From assembly GCA_006844635.1 (NCBI GenBank), contig SPJO01000124.1, forward strand, positions 18,018-82,017: 64,000 nt of DNA, given 5' to 3'. The stretch is from Methylophilaceae bacterium (GTDB lineage Bacteria > Pseudomonadota > Gammaproteobacteria > Burkholderiales > Methylophilaceae). Numbering within the stretch: the stretch's first letter is position 1; each line of letters opens with the position of its first letter. The position numbers were made by a program, and so were the translations under genes. This document shows, piece after piece, positions 36,736-46,462 of the stretch. The notes beneath the pieces were generated by a model that searched no databases, was not told the origin of the DNA, and saw only the letters and a list, made by a program, of their open reading frames with translations.

Positions 36736-36811
36736 TGGTGGGTGCTAACGGGGTCGAACCGCTGACATTCGCCTTGTAAGGGCGACGCTCTACCAACTGA
36801 GCTAAGCACCC
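36736..36811 (-). tRNA. tRNA-Val (anticodon TAC)
   Basis: A 76-base cloverleaf on the minus strand begins GGGTGCTTAGCTCAGTTGG. The anticodon stem-loop CCCTTACAAGG gives TAC, the T-arm is GGTTCGACCCC, and CCA is encoded. It lies between hupB and tRNA-Asp. A valine/aspartate tRNA pair next to hupB is common in betaproteobacteria. Confidence 0.97.
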
Positions 36812-36839
36812 TGCAAACTTTACAAACTGTATTTCTATA

Positions 36840-36891
36840 AAACTAGCAGTGCTCTTTGGCTAATTACTTAACCAAAGAAGTGCGCTAGTTT
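36840..36891 (-). terminator. Imperfect inverted repeat overlapping the hupB stop codon, probable terminator
   Basis: Arms AAACTAGC (36840-36847) and GCTAGTTT (36884-36891), plus inner CTTTGG/CCAAAG pairing, enclose a 5-base internal loop where the two sides both read AGTGC. The hupB TAG stop (36885-36887) lies inside the right arm. On the minus strand the structure is followed by TTTTATAG. It probably ends hupB transcription before the tRNA genes. Confidence 0.5.
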
Positions 36892-37157
36892 ACAGCATCT
36901 TTAAGCGCTTTACCAGCCCTGAACTTAGGTGTATTTGCCGCGCTAATTTGAATCGTTGCACCTGTACGTGGGTTACGACCATTACGTGCAGCACGTTTGC
37001 CTACATAAAACGTACCGAAACCAATTAAAGTAACCAAGTCACCTTTTTTTAATGACTTAGAAATGGCATCTGTTGTCGCGTCTAAAGCGCGCCCTGCTGC
37101 CGCTTTTGAAATATCTGCTGATTTTGCAATCTGATCGATTAGTTCTGATTTATTCAC
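36885..37157 (-). CDS. hupB: DNA-binding protein HU-beta
   Basis: HU is the histone-like nucleoid protein that bends DNA. The 90 residues are exactly the family length, with the DNA-binding arm signature [14 protein letters not shown] and the N-terminal MNKSELID. The start codon is GTG at 37157, preceded by AGAGGGGA at good spacing. A strong promoter and a 5' hairpin lie upstream. It is downstream of lon on the same strand but has its own promoter. Confidence 0.97.
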   Translation of the reverse strand: MNKSELIDQIAKSADISKAAAGRALDATTDAISKSLKKGDLVTLIGFGTFYVGKRAARNGRNPRTGATIQISAANTPKFRAGKALKDAVN

Positions 37158-37182
37158 GAGTAATCCCCTCTAAGATTATTAA

Positions 37183-37205
37183 GATAACAGGCGCTACCTG
37201 TTATC
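37183..37205 (-). repeat. Perfect stem-loop in the hupB mRNA leader
   Basis: GATAACAGG-N5-CCTGTTATC is a perfect 9-bp inverted repeat located at the predicted transcription start of hupB, about 26 bases before the GTG. It is not followed by a T tract, so it is not a terminator. A 5'-end stabilising stem or an operator are the two likely readings. Confidence 0.6.
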
Positions 37206-37207
37206 AC

Positions 37208-37237
37208 TTTATAACAAGCGATAAAAGCTTGTGTCAA
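37208..37237 (-). promoter_or_regulatory. Sigma-70 promoter of hupB
   Basis: On the minus strand TTGACA (37232-37237) is followed after 17-18 bp by TTATAA/TATAAA (37208-37214). The consensus -35 and near-consensus -10 predict a strong promoter, as expected for an abundant nucleoid protein. Confidence 0.7.
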
Positions 37238-37267
37238 GACTTTATGCGCCATTAATTTGAATAAAAA

Positions 37268-39748
37268 CTAATGGCGAATCTCAGTTTTAGATCCCTTATC
37301 TGACCCTGTGACATTTGACGAAACTTTTTCTTCACTATCGGTCAATGGCTTAGGCATTTTCTCTAAAGCAAATTCCAATACTTGATCTATCCATTTGACA
37401 GGATGAATATGCAAATGGTTTTTAATGTTTTCTGGAATGTCAGCTAAATCTTTCACATTCGATTCAGGGATCAATACCGTTTTAATACCACCGCGGTGTG
37501 CCGCTAATAGCTTCTCTTTTAGCCCACCAATTGGCAACACTTCACCACGTAAGGTAATTTCACCTGTCATCGCCACATCAGCACGCGCAGGAATCTCAGT
37601 CAGCGCTGAAACCAATGCCGTTGTTAGGCCAATACCCGCACTCGGGCCATCTTTAGGTGTTGCGCCTTCAGGCAAGTGAATATGAATATCTTTGGTTTCA
37701 TAAAAGTCTTCAGCAATGCCTAAACGCGCAGAGCGGCTACGTACAACACTCATCGCAGCATCTAATGACTCTTGCATCACATCACCAAGCTTACCTGTTT
37801 TAATCGTCTTACCTTTACCAGGCAATACCACAGTCTCAATCGTTAACAGTTCACCACCGACTGAAGTCCAAGCTAAGCCTGTCACCTGTCCGATTTGATT
37901 CTCTTTTGCTGCAATACCAAAGTCATAACGGTAAACACCCAGATACTGGTCAATGTTATCAACCGTCACGTCTACAGTCTTAATTGCCTGTAACTCTGCC
38001 CCATCATCAGCACGGTGATGATTTTTCGCATCTGTTTTGCTCTGCAACAGCTCTTTCACAACTTTACGGCATAACTTTGATAACTCTTGCTCTAAGCGAC
38101 GTACACCAGCTTCACGTGTGTAATATTGCACAATATGGCGCAGGACATCTTCGCCAATGCGAATCTCTGTGCCTTTAAGTCCATTGGCTTTTAATTGCTT
38201 AGGCAGCAGATAACGTTCAGCAATATTAACCTTCTCATCTTCTGTGTAGCCCGCTAATCGAATAATTTCCATCCGATCCAATAAAGGCGCTGGAATATTC
38301 ATGCTATTCGCAGTAGCAACAAACATCACATCTGATAAGTCATACTCAACTTCTGCATAATGATCAGCAAATGTGTGATTCTGCTCTGGATCTAACACTT
38401 CTAATAGTGCGGATGACGGGTCGCCACGATGATCTTGGCCCATCTTATCCACTTCATCCAATAAGAATAATGGATTTTTCACACCAGCTTTACTCATGCT
38501 CTGCAATACTTTACCCGGCATAGATCCAATATATGTACGACGGTGACCGCGGATTTCAGCTTCATCGCGCACACCACCTAAGGCCATCCGAATGAATTTT
38601 CGATTAACCGCTTTAGCAATACTCTGACCTAGTGATGTCTTACCAACGCCTGGCGGGCCGACTAAGCAAAGAATAGGTGCTTTTACCTTACCAACCCGTT
38701 GTTGGACTGCTAAGTATTCCACAATCCGTTCTTTAACCTTTTCTAAGCCATAGTGGTCAGCATCCAAGATTTGCTCAGCAGCAATTAAATCACGGCTGAT
38801 TCTCGTTCTTTTCTTCCATGGTAGGTTGACTAAGGTGTCGATATAATTACGCACCACAGAAGCCTCTGCAGACATTGGCGACATCAGTTTAAGCTTTTTC
38901 AGCTCTGCATTCACTTTAGTCAATGCCTCTTTCGGCATGCCTGCCGATTGAATACGCTTTTCAAGCTCTTCCATCTCGGCATTTTCATCTTGCTCGCCAA
39001 GTTCTTTTTGAATCGCTTTAACCTGCTCATTCAAGTAGTATTCACGCTGACTTTTTTCCATCTGACGCTTAACACGACCACGGATACGCTTTTCCACTTG
39101 TAATATATCAATTTCTGATTCCATCAAATGCAGCAAATGCTCTAAGCGCTCAGTCACACTTAACATCTCTAACACTTTTTGTTTTTCTTCCAACTTGAGT
39201 GTCAGGTGTGCTGAAATCGTATCAGCGAGACGACCCGCTTCATTAATGGTTGCTAATGAGGTCAGAATTTCTGGTGGAATCTTTTTGTTGAGTTTGACGT
39301 ATTGATCAAATTGCGTCAGCACTGTGCGCATTAAAGCTTCCACTTCACTGTCGCCTTCATGCGCTTGTTCAACTTTGTCTACCTTTGCCCAAAAGCTATC
39401 TTCAGACTCTTCAAACTCAGAGATACGCGCACGCTCAATACCCTCAACTAGCACCTTCACTGTGCCATCGGGTAACTTAAGCATTTGCAACACCGTCGCT
39501 ATCGTTCCAATTTCATATAAGTCTTTTGCTTCAGGCTCATCTTTAGTCGCAGACTTCTGCGCCACTAACATGATTTTTTTATCTGCATCCGAGGCAATTT
39601 CTAATGCCTTTACAGATTTATCTCGACCTACAAAAAGTGGAATCACCAAATGTGGGTAAACCACGACATCACGTAGTGGTAATAATGGCATTTTGCCATT
39701 ATTTGGTGAGTCTGGTGCTTGGTCTTCGGTCAAAGTTTGTTCAGTCAT
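37268..39748 (-). CDS. lon: ATP-dependent protease La
   Basis: Lon degrades misfolded and regulatory proteins in the cytoplasm. The 826 residues comprise the N-terminal substrate-binding LAN domain (about 18-210) and the AAA+ module with Walker [13 protein letters not shown] near 364 and Walker [11 protein letters not shown]. The Lon protease domain has the catalytic Ser in [10 protein letters not shown] near 701 and the Lys in [16 protein letters not shown]-terminal polar tail of about 25 residues follows. A heat-shock-type promoter lies upstream. It is downstream of clpX in the tig-clpP-clpX-lon-hupB-ppiD order. Confidence 0.97.
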   Translation of the reverse strand: MTEQTLTEDQAPDSPNNGKMPLLPLRDVVVYPHLVIPLFVGRDKSVKALEIASDADKKIMLVAQKSATKDEPEAKDLYEIGTIATVLQMLKLPDGTVKVLVEGIERARISEFEESEDSFWAKVDKVEQAHEGDSEVEALMRTVLTQFDQYVKLNKKIPPEILTSLATINEAGRLADTISAHLTLKLEEKQKVLEMLSVTERLEHLLHLMESEIDILQVEKRIRGRVKRQMEKSQREYYLNEQVKAIQKELGEQDENAEMEELEKRIQSAGMPKEALTKVNAELKKLKLMSPMSAEASVVRNYIDTLVNLPWKKRTRISRDLIAAEQILDADHYGLEKVKERIVEYLAVQQRVGKVKAPILCLVGPPGVGKTSLGQSIAKAVNRKFIRMALGGVRDEAEIRGHRRTYIGSMPGKVLQSMSKAGVKNPLFLLDEVDKMGQDHRGDPSSALLEVLDPEQNHTFADHYAEVEYDLSDVMFVATANSMNIPAPLLDRMEIIRLAGYTEDEKVNIAERYLLPKQLKANGLKGTEIRIGEDVLRHIVQYYTREAGVRRLEQELSKLCRKVVKELLQSKTDAKNHHRADDGAELQAIKTVDVTVDNIDQYLGVYRYDFGIAAKENQIGQVTGLAWTSVGGELLTIETVVLPGKGKTIKTGKLGDVMQESLDAAMSVVRSRSARLGIAEDFYETKDIHIHLPEGATPKDGPSAGIGLTTALVSALTEIPARADVAMTGEITLRGEVLPIGGLKEKLLAAHRGGIKTVLIPESNVKDLADIPENIKNHLHIHPVKWIDQVLEFALEKMPKPLTDSEEKVSSNVTGSDKGSKTEIRH

Positions 39749-39793
39749 ATTTACCTTAATTTTCGCTCGGGCTTATTTGCCCTATGCTATATA

Positions 39794-39821
39794 GAATGGG
39801 AACATTCTTCGATAGTTCAAG
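39794..39821 (-). promoter_or_regulatory. Probable sigma-32 (heat-shock) promoter of lon
   Basis: On the minus strand CTTGAA (39816-39821) and TCCCATTC (39794-39801) are separated by 14 bp. This fits the sigma-32 consensus CTTGAA-N(11-16)-CCCCATNT with one or two mismatches. The predicted start lies about 40 bases before lon. Confidence 0.55.
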
Positions 39822-39932
39822 AGCAGACCGCATAAATAAATGTGCCAGAAAGGCCCAGCTACTTGATGCGGCAGTTATGCCACTATAAGCTAGTCAATCA
39901 GAATTGCAAATAGCCCATTGCGTTAACAGTCG

Positions 39933-41216
39933 TTAACTTGCGTTCTCTGCTCGTTTTGGTGAGTCTTCATAAATCATGATTGGCGGCGTTTCTCCATTAA
40001 TCACGCCTTCGTCAATCACTACTTTAGATAAGTTTTCAATAGATGGAATATCATACATAACATCAAGCAATGCATTCTCAAGAATTGAGCGTAAACCACG
40101 TGCGCCCGTTTTTCTTTCCAGCGCCTTATTTGCAACAGCACTTAATGCCTCATCTCTAAACTCAAGCTCAACGCCTTCCATCTTAAAGAGTTTCGCATAT
40201 TGTTTAGTTAACGCATTTTTCGGTTGCGTTAAAATGGTCATCAACGCTTCTACGTCTAATGATTCTAAAGTCGCAACAACAGGCAAGCGGCCAATAAACT
40301 CAGGAATAAGACCAAATTTAATCAGGTCCTGTGGTTCGATATCAAGCAATATCTCACCGACTTCACTCATATCATCTTTACTCTTCACTTCAGCACCAAA
40401 ACCAATGCCGCCTTTTTCAGAGCGTAAACGAATAATCCGATCTAAACCATCAAATGCACCACCACAAATAAACAATATATTCGTCGTATCAAGCTGTACA
40501 AACTCTTGGTTAGGATGTTTCCGACCACCTTGTGGTGGTATTGATGCAACAGTCCCTTCAACCAGTTTCAATAATGCTTGCTGCACACCTTCACCTGAAA
40601 CATCTCGTGTAATCGATGGATTTTCTGATTTACGTGAAATCTTGTCGACCTCATCAATATAGACAATGCCCCGCTGAGCTTTTTCGACATCGTAATCACA
40701 CTTCTGCAACAACTTCTGCATGATATTTTCAACATCTTCACCCACATAACCTGCTTCAGTTAGTGTTGTGGCATCGGCCATTACAAAAGGCACATCTAAT
40801 AAACGTGCAAGTGTTTGTGCCAGCAATGTTTTACCAGAACCAGTTGGTCCAATCAGCAAAATATTACTTTTTTGGATTTCCACATCATCTTTTGTGGCAT
40901 TGTCGGCAATATGGTTGTGCCCAAGTCGCTTATAGTGGTTATACACTGCAACGGATAGGTTTCTTTTTGCCTGACTTTGACCAATCACATATTGGTCAAG
41001 AATTTTGGAAATTTCTTGCGGGCTAGGCAGCTCTTTTTCCGTGGTTTTTATATCATTAAGACTTTGAATCTCTTCTTTAATGATGTCATTACATAAATCC
41101 ACACACTCATCACAAATAAACACGGATGGGCCTGCAATGAGCTTTTTCACTTCGTGCTGACTTTTGCCACAAAATGAACAGTACAGTAACTTTTCGTCTT
41201 CAGACTTTGTTGCCAT
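39933..41216 (-). CDS. clpX: ATP-dependent Clp protease ATP-binding subunit ClpX
   Basis: ClpX is the AAA+ unfoldase that feeds ClpP. The 427 residues have an N-terminal C4 zinc-binding domain (CSFCGKSQ ... CDECVDLC), Walker [13 protein letters not shown] near 124, Walker [11 protein letters not shown], and the sensor and arginine-finger region. The C-terminal small domain reads [13 protein letters not shown]. It lies 35 bases after clpP on the same strand. Confidence 0.98.
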   Translation of the reverse strand: MATKSEDEKLLYCSFCGKSQHEVKKLIAGPSVFICDECVDLCNDIIKEEIQSLNDIKTTEKELPSPQEISKILDQYVIGQSQAKRNLSVAVYNHYKRLGHNHIADNATKDDVEIQKSNILLIGPTGSGKTLLAQTLARLLDVPFVMADATTLTEAGYVGEDVENIMQKLLQKCDYDVEKAQRGIVYIDEVDKISRKSENPSITRDVSGEGVQQALLKLVEGTVASIPPQGGRKHPNQEFVQLDTTNILFICGGAFDGLDRIIRLRSEKGGIGFGAEVKSKDDMSEVGEILLDIEPQDLIKFGLIPEFIGRLPVVATLESLDVEALMTILTQPKNALTKQYAKLFKMEGVELEFRDEALSAVANKALERKTGARGLRSILENALLDVMYDIPSIENLSKVVIDEGVINGETPPIMIYEDSPKRAENAS

Positions 41217-41251
41217 GGAATACCCCTGCTACTAAATTCTTATTGTTAATA

Positions 41252-41893
41252 CTATGCTGCTTCGGTGCGATTAGCAATCACCTTATCAATCATGCCGTAT
41301 TTTACTGACTCTTCAGCACTCATAAAGTTGTCACGTTCTGTATCGACATCAATTTCTTTAGCCGTTTTACCAGTATGGTCTGCAAGTATTCCATTAAGTT
41401 TCTCACGTAAGTACATGATTTCTTTAGCCTGAATCTGAATATCAGAAGACTGACCTTGGAAGCCACCTGAAGGTTGGTGAATCATGACACGTGAGTTAGG
41501 CAAGCTAAAACGCTTACCTTTAGCGCCAGAAGCAAGTAGGAAAGCACCCATGCTAGCTGCTTGACCGATACATAAAGTGCTGACATCTGGCTTAATGAAT
41601 TGCATGGTGTCATAGATTGACATTCCTGCAGTAACAGAACCGCCCGGTGAGTTGATATAGAAAGAAATGTCTTTGTCTGGATTTTCTGCTTCTAAGAAGA
41701 GTAATTGCGCGACAATCAGATTGGCAGATGCATCAGTTACAGGGCCGACTAAAAAAATCACACGTTCTTTTAATAAACGTGAATAAATATCAAATGAGCG
41801 TTCACCACGACCACTTTGCTCAATCACCATAGGCACTAAACCTAAGCCTTGTGTTTCTTGCATCGTGTTACTTAGCTTTGAATTGTCGCTCAT
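41252..41893 (-). CDS. clpP: ATP-dependent Clp protease proteolytic subunit
   Basis: ClpP is the serine peptidase chamber of ClpXP. The 213 residues include a short propeptide. The catalytic triad is in place: Ser in [11 protein letters not shown] (near 112), His in MIHQPSGG (near 136), and Asp in [10 protein letters not shown]. It begins 15 bases after the tig stop and is followed by clpX, the standard operon. Confidence 0.98.
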   Translation of the reverse strand: MSDNSKLSNTMQETQGLGLVPMVIEQSGRGERSFDIYSRLLKERVIFLVGPVTDASANLIVAQLLFLEAENPDKDISFYINSPGGSVTAGMSIYDTMQFIKPDVSTLCIGQAASMGAFLLASGAKGKRFSLPNSRVMIHQPSGGFQGQSSDIQIQAKEIMYLREKLNGILADHTGKTAKEIDVDTERDNFMSAEESVKYGMIDKVIANRTEAA

Positions 41894-41908
41894 TTTTATC
41901 GTCCTTTT

Positions 41909-43210
41909 TTATCCTGCCATTAATTCATCAAATTTAATTTTAGTGTCTTTCACTTTTGCCTTACCAAGCACCCACTCAACAACATTGTGTTCTGTTGCTA
42001 GCGCTGCTGGCTCGTCTAAGCGTTTCACATCGGCATAGTACCAATCAACCATCTGTGCTGGTTGTTCATAGTTTTGTGCAAAGGTTTCAACCATTGCTTT
42101 AACTTGATCGGCATCTGCTTGCAAATTCTCTTTATTAACAAGTTCAGACAAGATTAAACGCAGCGCTGTACTACGCTCTGCCTGCTCAATAAACATTTCT
42201 GGTTGTAATTGGATACTTTTAGGGTCCATGCCACGTTGTTGTAAGTTCTGCGCTGTCATTTGCATTAAGCGATTTACTTCTGTTTGAACCAATGCTTTTG
42301 GTAACTCAAGCTCAGTACCATCGACCAAACCTTGAAAGACTTGCTCTTTTACTTTGGCATTAATGCGTTTCTCGACTTCTTGCTCAAGACTTAACTTGAT
42401 TTCGTCACGCATCTTATCAATATCACCATCAGCCACACCCAATTGCTTAGCAAACTCAGCGTCTATTTCTGGATAGACTGGCTGTGAAACGCTGTTATAA
42501 GTTACAACGTAATCAACTGTTTTACCCGCTAAATTTTCTGGGTTATGGTCTTTTGGATATTTAATCTGGAATTCTTTTGTCTCGCCTGATTTTCCGCCAG
42601 TAAGGTTTTTATCAAATAATTCAATGCGTCCAGCTTCGCCAAGCACAATATCCATGCCTTTATTATTGGTGCTTTCAACTTGCTCACCGTCAATCGACGC
42701 AGACAAGTCAATATTAATACGATCATCTTTTTTCGAAGCACGCTTAACTGGCTCGTAGCTGACACGTTGTTTGACTAACACGTCAATCGTTTTGTCGACA
42801 TCAGCCTTAGCCACTTTTAATGTTGGCTTCTCGATGCTAACTTTTGACACATCACCCACAGTCACTTCAGGCATAATTTCAAAAGTCGCTGTGTACTCTA
42901 ACTCAGTTGCCGCCTCAGCAAAGGGTTTGTGTTCAATATTAGGGTAACCAGCAACGCGCAATTTATTTTCTTCTACCGCATCACCAAAACTAGCTTCTAC
43001 CGCTTTAGAAAACACTTCATCACGCACTTGCTCACCATGATGCTGACTCACTAAGCCCAGTGGCGCTTTGCCTGGGCGAAAGCCTGGAAATTTTGCTGTA
43101 CGCGAGATTTCAGATAAGCGTTGTTGGATTTGACCTTCTAAAGGCGCCAATGGCACTTTAATGGTCATACGACGTTCAATATTACTGATTTTTTCAACAG
43201 ATACTGCCAT
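41909..43210 (-). CDS. tig: Trigger factor
   Basis: Trigger factor is the ribosome-bound chaperone at the nascent-chain exit. From the ATG at 43210 it has 433 residues. The ribosome-binding signature GFRPGKAPLGLV lies near residue 45. An FKBP-type PPIase domain follows (about 150-245), then the helical C-terminal arms. The frame is open further upstream, to 43285, but that stretch runs into the tRNA-Leu gene and has no family similarity. MAVSVEKIS is the natural start. It lies 45 bases after tRNA-Leu and may be co-transcribed with it. Confidence 0.96.
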   Translation of the reverse strand: MAVSVEKISNIERRMTIKVPLAPLEGQIQQRLSEISRTAKFPGFRPGKAPLGLVSQHHGEQVRDEVFSKAVEASFGDAVEENKLRVAGYPNIEHKPFAEAATELEYTATFEIMPEVTVGDVSKVSIEKPTLKVAKADVDKTIDVLVKQRVSYEPVKRASKKDDRINIDLSASIDGEQVESTNNKGMDIVLGEAGRIELFDKNLTGGKSGETKEFQIKYPKDHNPENLAGKTVDYVVTYNSVSQPVYPEIDAEFAKQLGVADGDIDKMRDEIKLSLEQEVEKRINAKVKEQVFQGLVDGTELELPKALVQTEVNRLMQMTAQNLQQRGMDPKSIQLQPEMFIEQAERSTALRLILSELVNKENLQADADQVKAMVETFAQNYEQPAQMVDWYYADVKRLDEPAALATEHNVVEWVLGKAKVKDTKIKFDELMAG

Positions 43211-43255
43211 GCTGCACTTCCCGATTAATTTTATTGAAACACCATTTAGTGTTAA

Positions 43256-43340
43256 TGGTGCGAAAGGAGAGACTCGAACTCTCACGCCTTTCGGCGCTGG
43301 TACCTAAAACCAGTGCGTCTACCAATTCCGCCACTCTCGC
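43256..43340 (-). tRNA. tRNA-Leu (anticodon TAG)
   Basis: The minus strand has an 85-base class II tRNA with a long variable arm, beginning GCGAGAGTGGCGGAATTGG. The anticodon stem-loop CTGGT-TTTAGGT-ACCAG gives TAG, the T-arm is AGTTCGAGTCT, and 3' CCA is encoded. Just after the tRNA, an imperfect hairpin CACCATT/AATGGTG reuses the CCA end. It could slow read-through into tig or help 3' processing. Confidence 0.97.
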
Positions 43341-43613
43341 ATGTGTTTGTTGTCCGCCTTTTTTAAGCGTCCTAAACATCAAAGGCGACATTGTATCTCA
43401 AATGATACCGTCAAGAAAAGCTTAATCTTACATAAATGTGACTTATTTAAATGCCTTTGTTTATTAAATTGCTTGGTTTCCCTAATTTAAATTTACTTTT
43501 TCAGCTGCGATAGTTAAAGTATGTCCTAGCGTAAGCTAATATAAAGAACGCCATAGAGTGCAATAATTAAGCTAGCGTGCTTGGCGAAAAGACTTTAGAT
43601 AAAGAATGGATAT

Positions 43614-43862
43614 ATGGAAAATACTGACCACACAGCTGAAAACAATATGCTACGTACAGAATTAGAGTTATTGATTAAAGAACGAGAAAAGCTACTCGTC
43701 ATCACTGGCGTTGCTGCTGGCTTAATTGCTGAAATCAACACTAATGATTTACCCATCCGTACGGTAGAAGCAGCCGACTTATTATCAACCAGCATTAACC
43801 AATTGCCAGAAGAAACGCTGCAAGATGCACTGAGTGCTGTACATGCCAGCATTGCATCTTAA
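43614..43862 (+). CDS. Small acidic protein of unknown function
   Basis: This 82-residue reading frame begins MENTDHTAEN and has no signal peptide. It has a helical, probably coiled-coil N-terminal half (RTELELLIKEREKLL). A short hydrophobic segment, VITGVAAGLIAEIN, is followed by a second helical stretch. Amino-acid usage looks like a real protein. It lies 58 bases upstream of the RND efflux operon on the same strand, so co-transcription is possible. I do not recognise a family. The Shine-Dalgarno sequence is weak. Confidence 0.55.
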   Translation: MENTDHTAENNMLRTELELLIKEREKLLVITGVAAGLIAEINTNDLPIRTVEAADLLSTSINQLPEETLQDALSAVHASIAS

Positions 43863-43919
43863 GTTTATCTAGTTTTCATATTCGGGGGAGTTGAAGTCGC
43901 TAGGGCAACTTAAATTGTT

Positions 43920-45338
43920 ATGCTAAGCATTCAAAACATTTTTGCATCAGTACTGATATGTCTGCTGCTTACTGGCTGCGCAACACAAGAGCAAGCAGCG
44001 AAGCCATTAGATAGTGCTGCAGTGACAGCTAAAATACTCGATAAAGACCCCAGTAGCGCAGCCTTCCAGGACTATTTAATTAAGCAGGGGTATACAAGCG
44101 CAGCATTGCCGCTGACCCAATGGGGCTTAGATGAACTGACTTTATGCGCCCTCTTCTACCATACAAAGCTTGACCTTGCCAAAGAACAACTCGCGCTGGC
44201 AGATCTAGCGGTTGAAACAGCTGGCATCAAGCAAAGGCCTGCGATTAATGCTGAGGTTGCACATAGCAACCTTAGAAATGACGATATCAAACCTTGGTCA
44301 TATGGTTTATCTATCGACATTCCGATTGCAACTAATAATAAACGCGCCATTAAAGTCGACAAGGCACAGCAACATGCCGAAGCCGCAAAAATGGATGTCG
44401 CACAGACTGCGTGGCAGCTACGTCACCAAATTGCCACCGACTTAATTGCTTACCATCAGAACCAAGCAGAAACGACATTATTAACTGAAACCTTAGCAAC
44501 ACAATCTAGCATCGTAGCGATGTTAGAAAAACGTGTTGCTGCGGGTATTGCAGCAAAATCTGAACTTAGCACTGTCAGCTTATTAGCGCTCAAGTCAGAG
44601 CATGCACTAAATGAAAAACAAGCCCAGTTTAAACAAATTAAAGCCAAGTTAGCCGCTGATATTGGTTTGCCTGCAAATAAGTTCAAGGCCATTAACATCA
44701 AACCACTAGCTATAGATGATGTACTGGCAAAACAAGCTAAAGCATTGAATGCGCCATCTACAGCAAAAACATTGCAAGCAGATGCACTACTCAACCGTAT
44801 CGATCTGCGTCGCAGTTTAGCTGAATACGCGGCAGCAGAAGCTGAGATTAGGTTACAGGTCGCTAATCAAACACCGGACATTACCATCAGTCCAGGCATT
44901 CTTTTTGATTTTGGCGACACCATTTGGTCGTTAGGTTTTTCTAGCTTATTAAACAGTTTAGATAAAAATACTGCGCTCATTAAACAAGCGACGCAGCTGC
45001 GTGAAATTCAAGGCAAACAATTTGAGCATTTGCAAGCAACAACGATTGCGACACTAAACCAATCATATGTCCGCTATCAATCAGCCCAGCAAACGCTGCA
45101 ACGCGCAGAGGCGCAAGCAAAAAAACAACTTTCACAAAAGCAAACGATGCAAAAGCAATTTGATGCTGGGTTAATTGGTAAAGTGGCACTGAAACAGTTT
45201 GCATTAAATAGCATTGTCACTAGACAGCAGGTGCTAACGTCAAAATTCAAACTACTTACCATTGCTAACGACATTGAAAATGTCCTGCAAAAACCTTTAT
45301 ATACTTCTTTTAATATGCCCGAATTAACTGATAAATAG
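43920..45338 (+). CDS. TolC-family outer membrane efflux protein (lipoprotein)
   Basis: This 472-residue outer membrane factor has a signal peptide with lipobox LLTGCATQ (Cys near 20), as in CusC and OprM types. The mature part is mostly long amphipathic helices rich in Ala, Gln and Lys, typical of the periplasmic tunnel. Two OEP repeats are centred near residues 90-260 and 290-450. It is the first of three RND genes, with 8 bases to the adaptor gene. An in-frame stop just upstream of 43920 fixes the N-terminal limit. Confidence 0.9.
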   Translation: MLSIQNIFASVLICLLLTGCATQEQAAKPLDSAAVTAKILDKDPSSAAFQDYLIKQGYTSAALPLTQWGLDELTLCALFYHTKLDLAKEQLALADLAVETAGIKQRPAINAEVAHSNLRNDDIKPWSYGLSIDIPIATNNKRAIKVDKAQQHAEAAKMDVAQTAWQLRHQIATDLIAYHQNQAETTLLTETLATQSSIVAMLEKRVAAGIAAKSELSTVSLLALKSEHALNEKQAQFKQIKAKLAADIGLPANKFKAINIKPLAIDDVLAKQAKALNAPSTAKTLQADALLNRIDLRRSLAEYAAAEAEIRLQVANQTPDITISPGILFDFGDTIWSLGFSSLLNSLDKNTALIKQATQLREIQGKQFEHLQATTIATLNQSYVRYQSAQQTLQRAEAQAKKQLSQKQTMQKQFDAGLIGKVALKQFALNSIVTRQQVLTSKFKLLTIANDIENVLQKPLYTSFNMPELTDK

Positions 45339-45346
45339 GTCAACAT

Positions 45347-46411
45347 ATGTTCAATAAAAAAGCAGCCACCGTCATTGGCTTACAAGCTTTACTCATTGTC
45401 ATTCTCTTCTGGATGCTGGTCTTCTATGGCAAGGATGAGTTTGAAGATTACCGCGTTGAGCAAGAAGAAGAAATTGAAAGCGCTGACCGCGTCGAAGAAA
45501 AAGATGGGATTAGCATTGTCAGCTTATCGCCAGCTGTACAGAAAAACAGCGGCATCGAGACCGCAACAGTGGATGCCATGGCCTATCAAGATGAGATTAA
45601 TAGTTTTGGCACTGTCACCCCAATTGATTCTCTCATCGCAACCAAAGCAGAGGTTGCACACTTACAAGCACAGCTGAGTGCAAATGCTGCCAGTAAAAAA
45701 CAATACCAAGTACAGTATGAGCGCTTAAAAGCACTCAATGCCGATGATAAAAATGTATCGGATTTGGCTGTTCAACAAGCACAAGCCAAGCTCAGCAACG
45801 CCAATGCCAACATACAAAGTGCTGCGGTGCAAATTAAAAACCTAGAAGCTAGCACCAAACTCAAGTGGGGTCGCTTGCTTGCGAATGCGGCTTTTGGAAA
45901 GCAATCCTCCCCTGTGTTTAAAAAACTGTTATCTAGAGACCATGTTCTCATTCAAGTTAGCCTCCCGTTTAATACTGCAGATCCCAAAGCGGGCAATGTG
46001 ATTGAAGTTACACCGTTAAATGGTACACACCCGATTAAAGCGACTTACCTCTCAGCTGCAGCAACTGCCGATCGCAATGGGGCTGGCAAAACCTTTTACT
46101 ATAGCGCCCCAGCGAACAACTTAAGAACCGGCATGCGTGTCAGCGTCCATGCCAACGCATCCGAAAGTAGCGCAAGTGAAGGCATTGTCATACCGAGCAA
46201 CGCCGTTGTTTGGTATGCAGGGACTCCTTGGGCTTATTTTAAGCAAGGTGGCAATCAGTTTGTACGTAAACCTATCTCAGCAGACACAGAAGTCGATGCT
46301 GGTTGGTTTAACATTGGATTCAATGCGGATAGTGAAGTCGTGGTAAAAGGTGCGCAGTTGCTGTTGTCAGAAGAATTTAAATATTTAATTAAAAACGAAA
46401 ATGATGACTAA
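45347..46411 (+). CDS. RND efflux periplasmic adaptor protein
   Basis: This 354-residue membrane fusion protein has one N-terminal hydrophobic segment (about 8-27) without a clear cleavage site. A short acidic stretch follows, then lipoyl and helical-hairpin regions rich in Ala/Gln (about 95-170) and beta-barrel domains. It resembles HlyD/CusB-type adaptors of metal RND pumps but lacks an extended metal-binding N-terminus with paired Met residues. It should link the inner-membrane pump encoded next to the outer membrane factor encoded before it. Confidence 0.88.
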   Translation: MFNKKAATVIGLQALLIVILFWMLVFYGKDEFEDYRVEQEEEIESADRVEEKDGISIVSLSPAVQKNSGIETATVDAMAYQDEINSFGTVTPIDSLIATKAEVAHLQAQLSANAASKKQYQVQYERLKALNADDKNVSDLAVQQAQAKLSNANANIQSAAVQIKNLEASTKLKWGRLLANAAFGKQSSPVFKKLLSRDHVLIQVSLPFNTADPKAGNVIEVTPLNGTHPIKATYLSAAATADRNGAGKTFYYSAPANNLRTGMRVSVHANASESSASEGIVIPSNAVVWYAGTPWAYFKQGGNQFVRKPISADTEVDAGWFNIGFNADSEVVVKGAQLLLSEEFKYLIKNENDD

Positions 46412-46462
46412 ACTACTGTTATCAACAAGCCACATCATGCCAGTGCAGGCCAATAAGGTTGA

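Noticed and set aside
36437..36796. Frames of 81 and 117 codons over the tRNA genes
   Set aside because: They read through tRNA-Asp and tRNA-Val and are non-coding artefacts.
43880..43931. Short leader peptide before the outer membrane efflux gene
   Set aside because: A GGGGGAG purine tract is present, but the only in-frame start candidate (TTG) directly abuts it, leaving no spacing for a ribosome.
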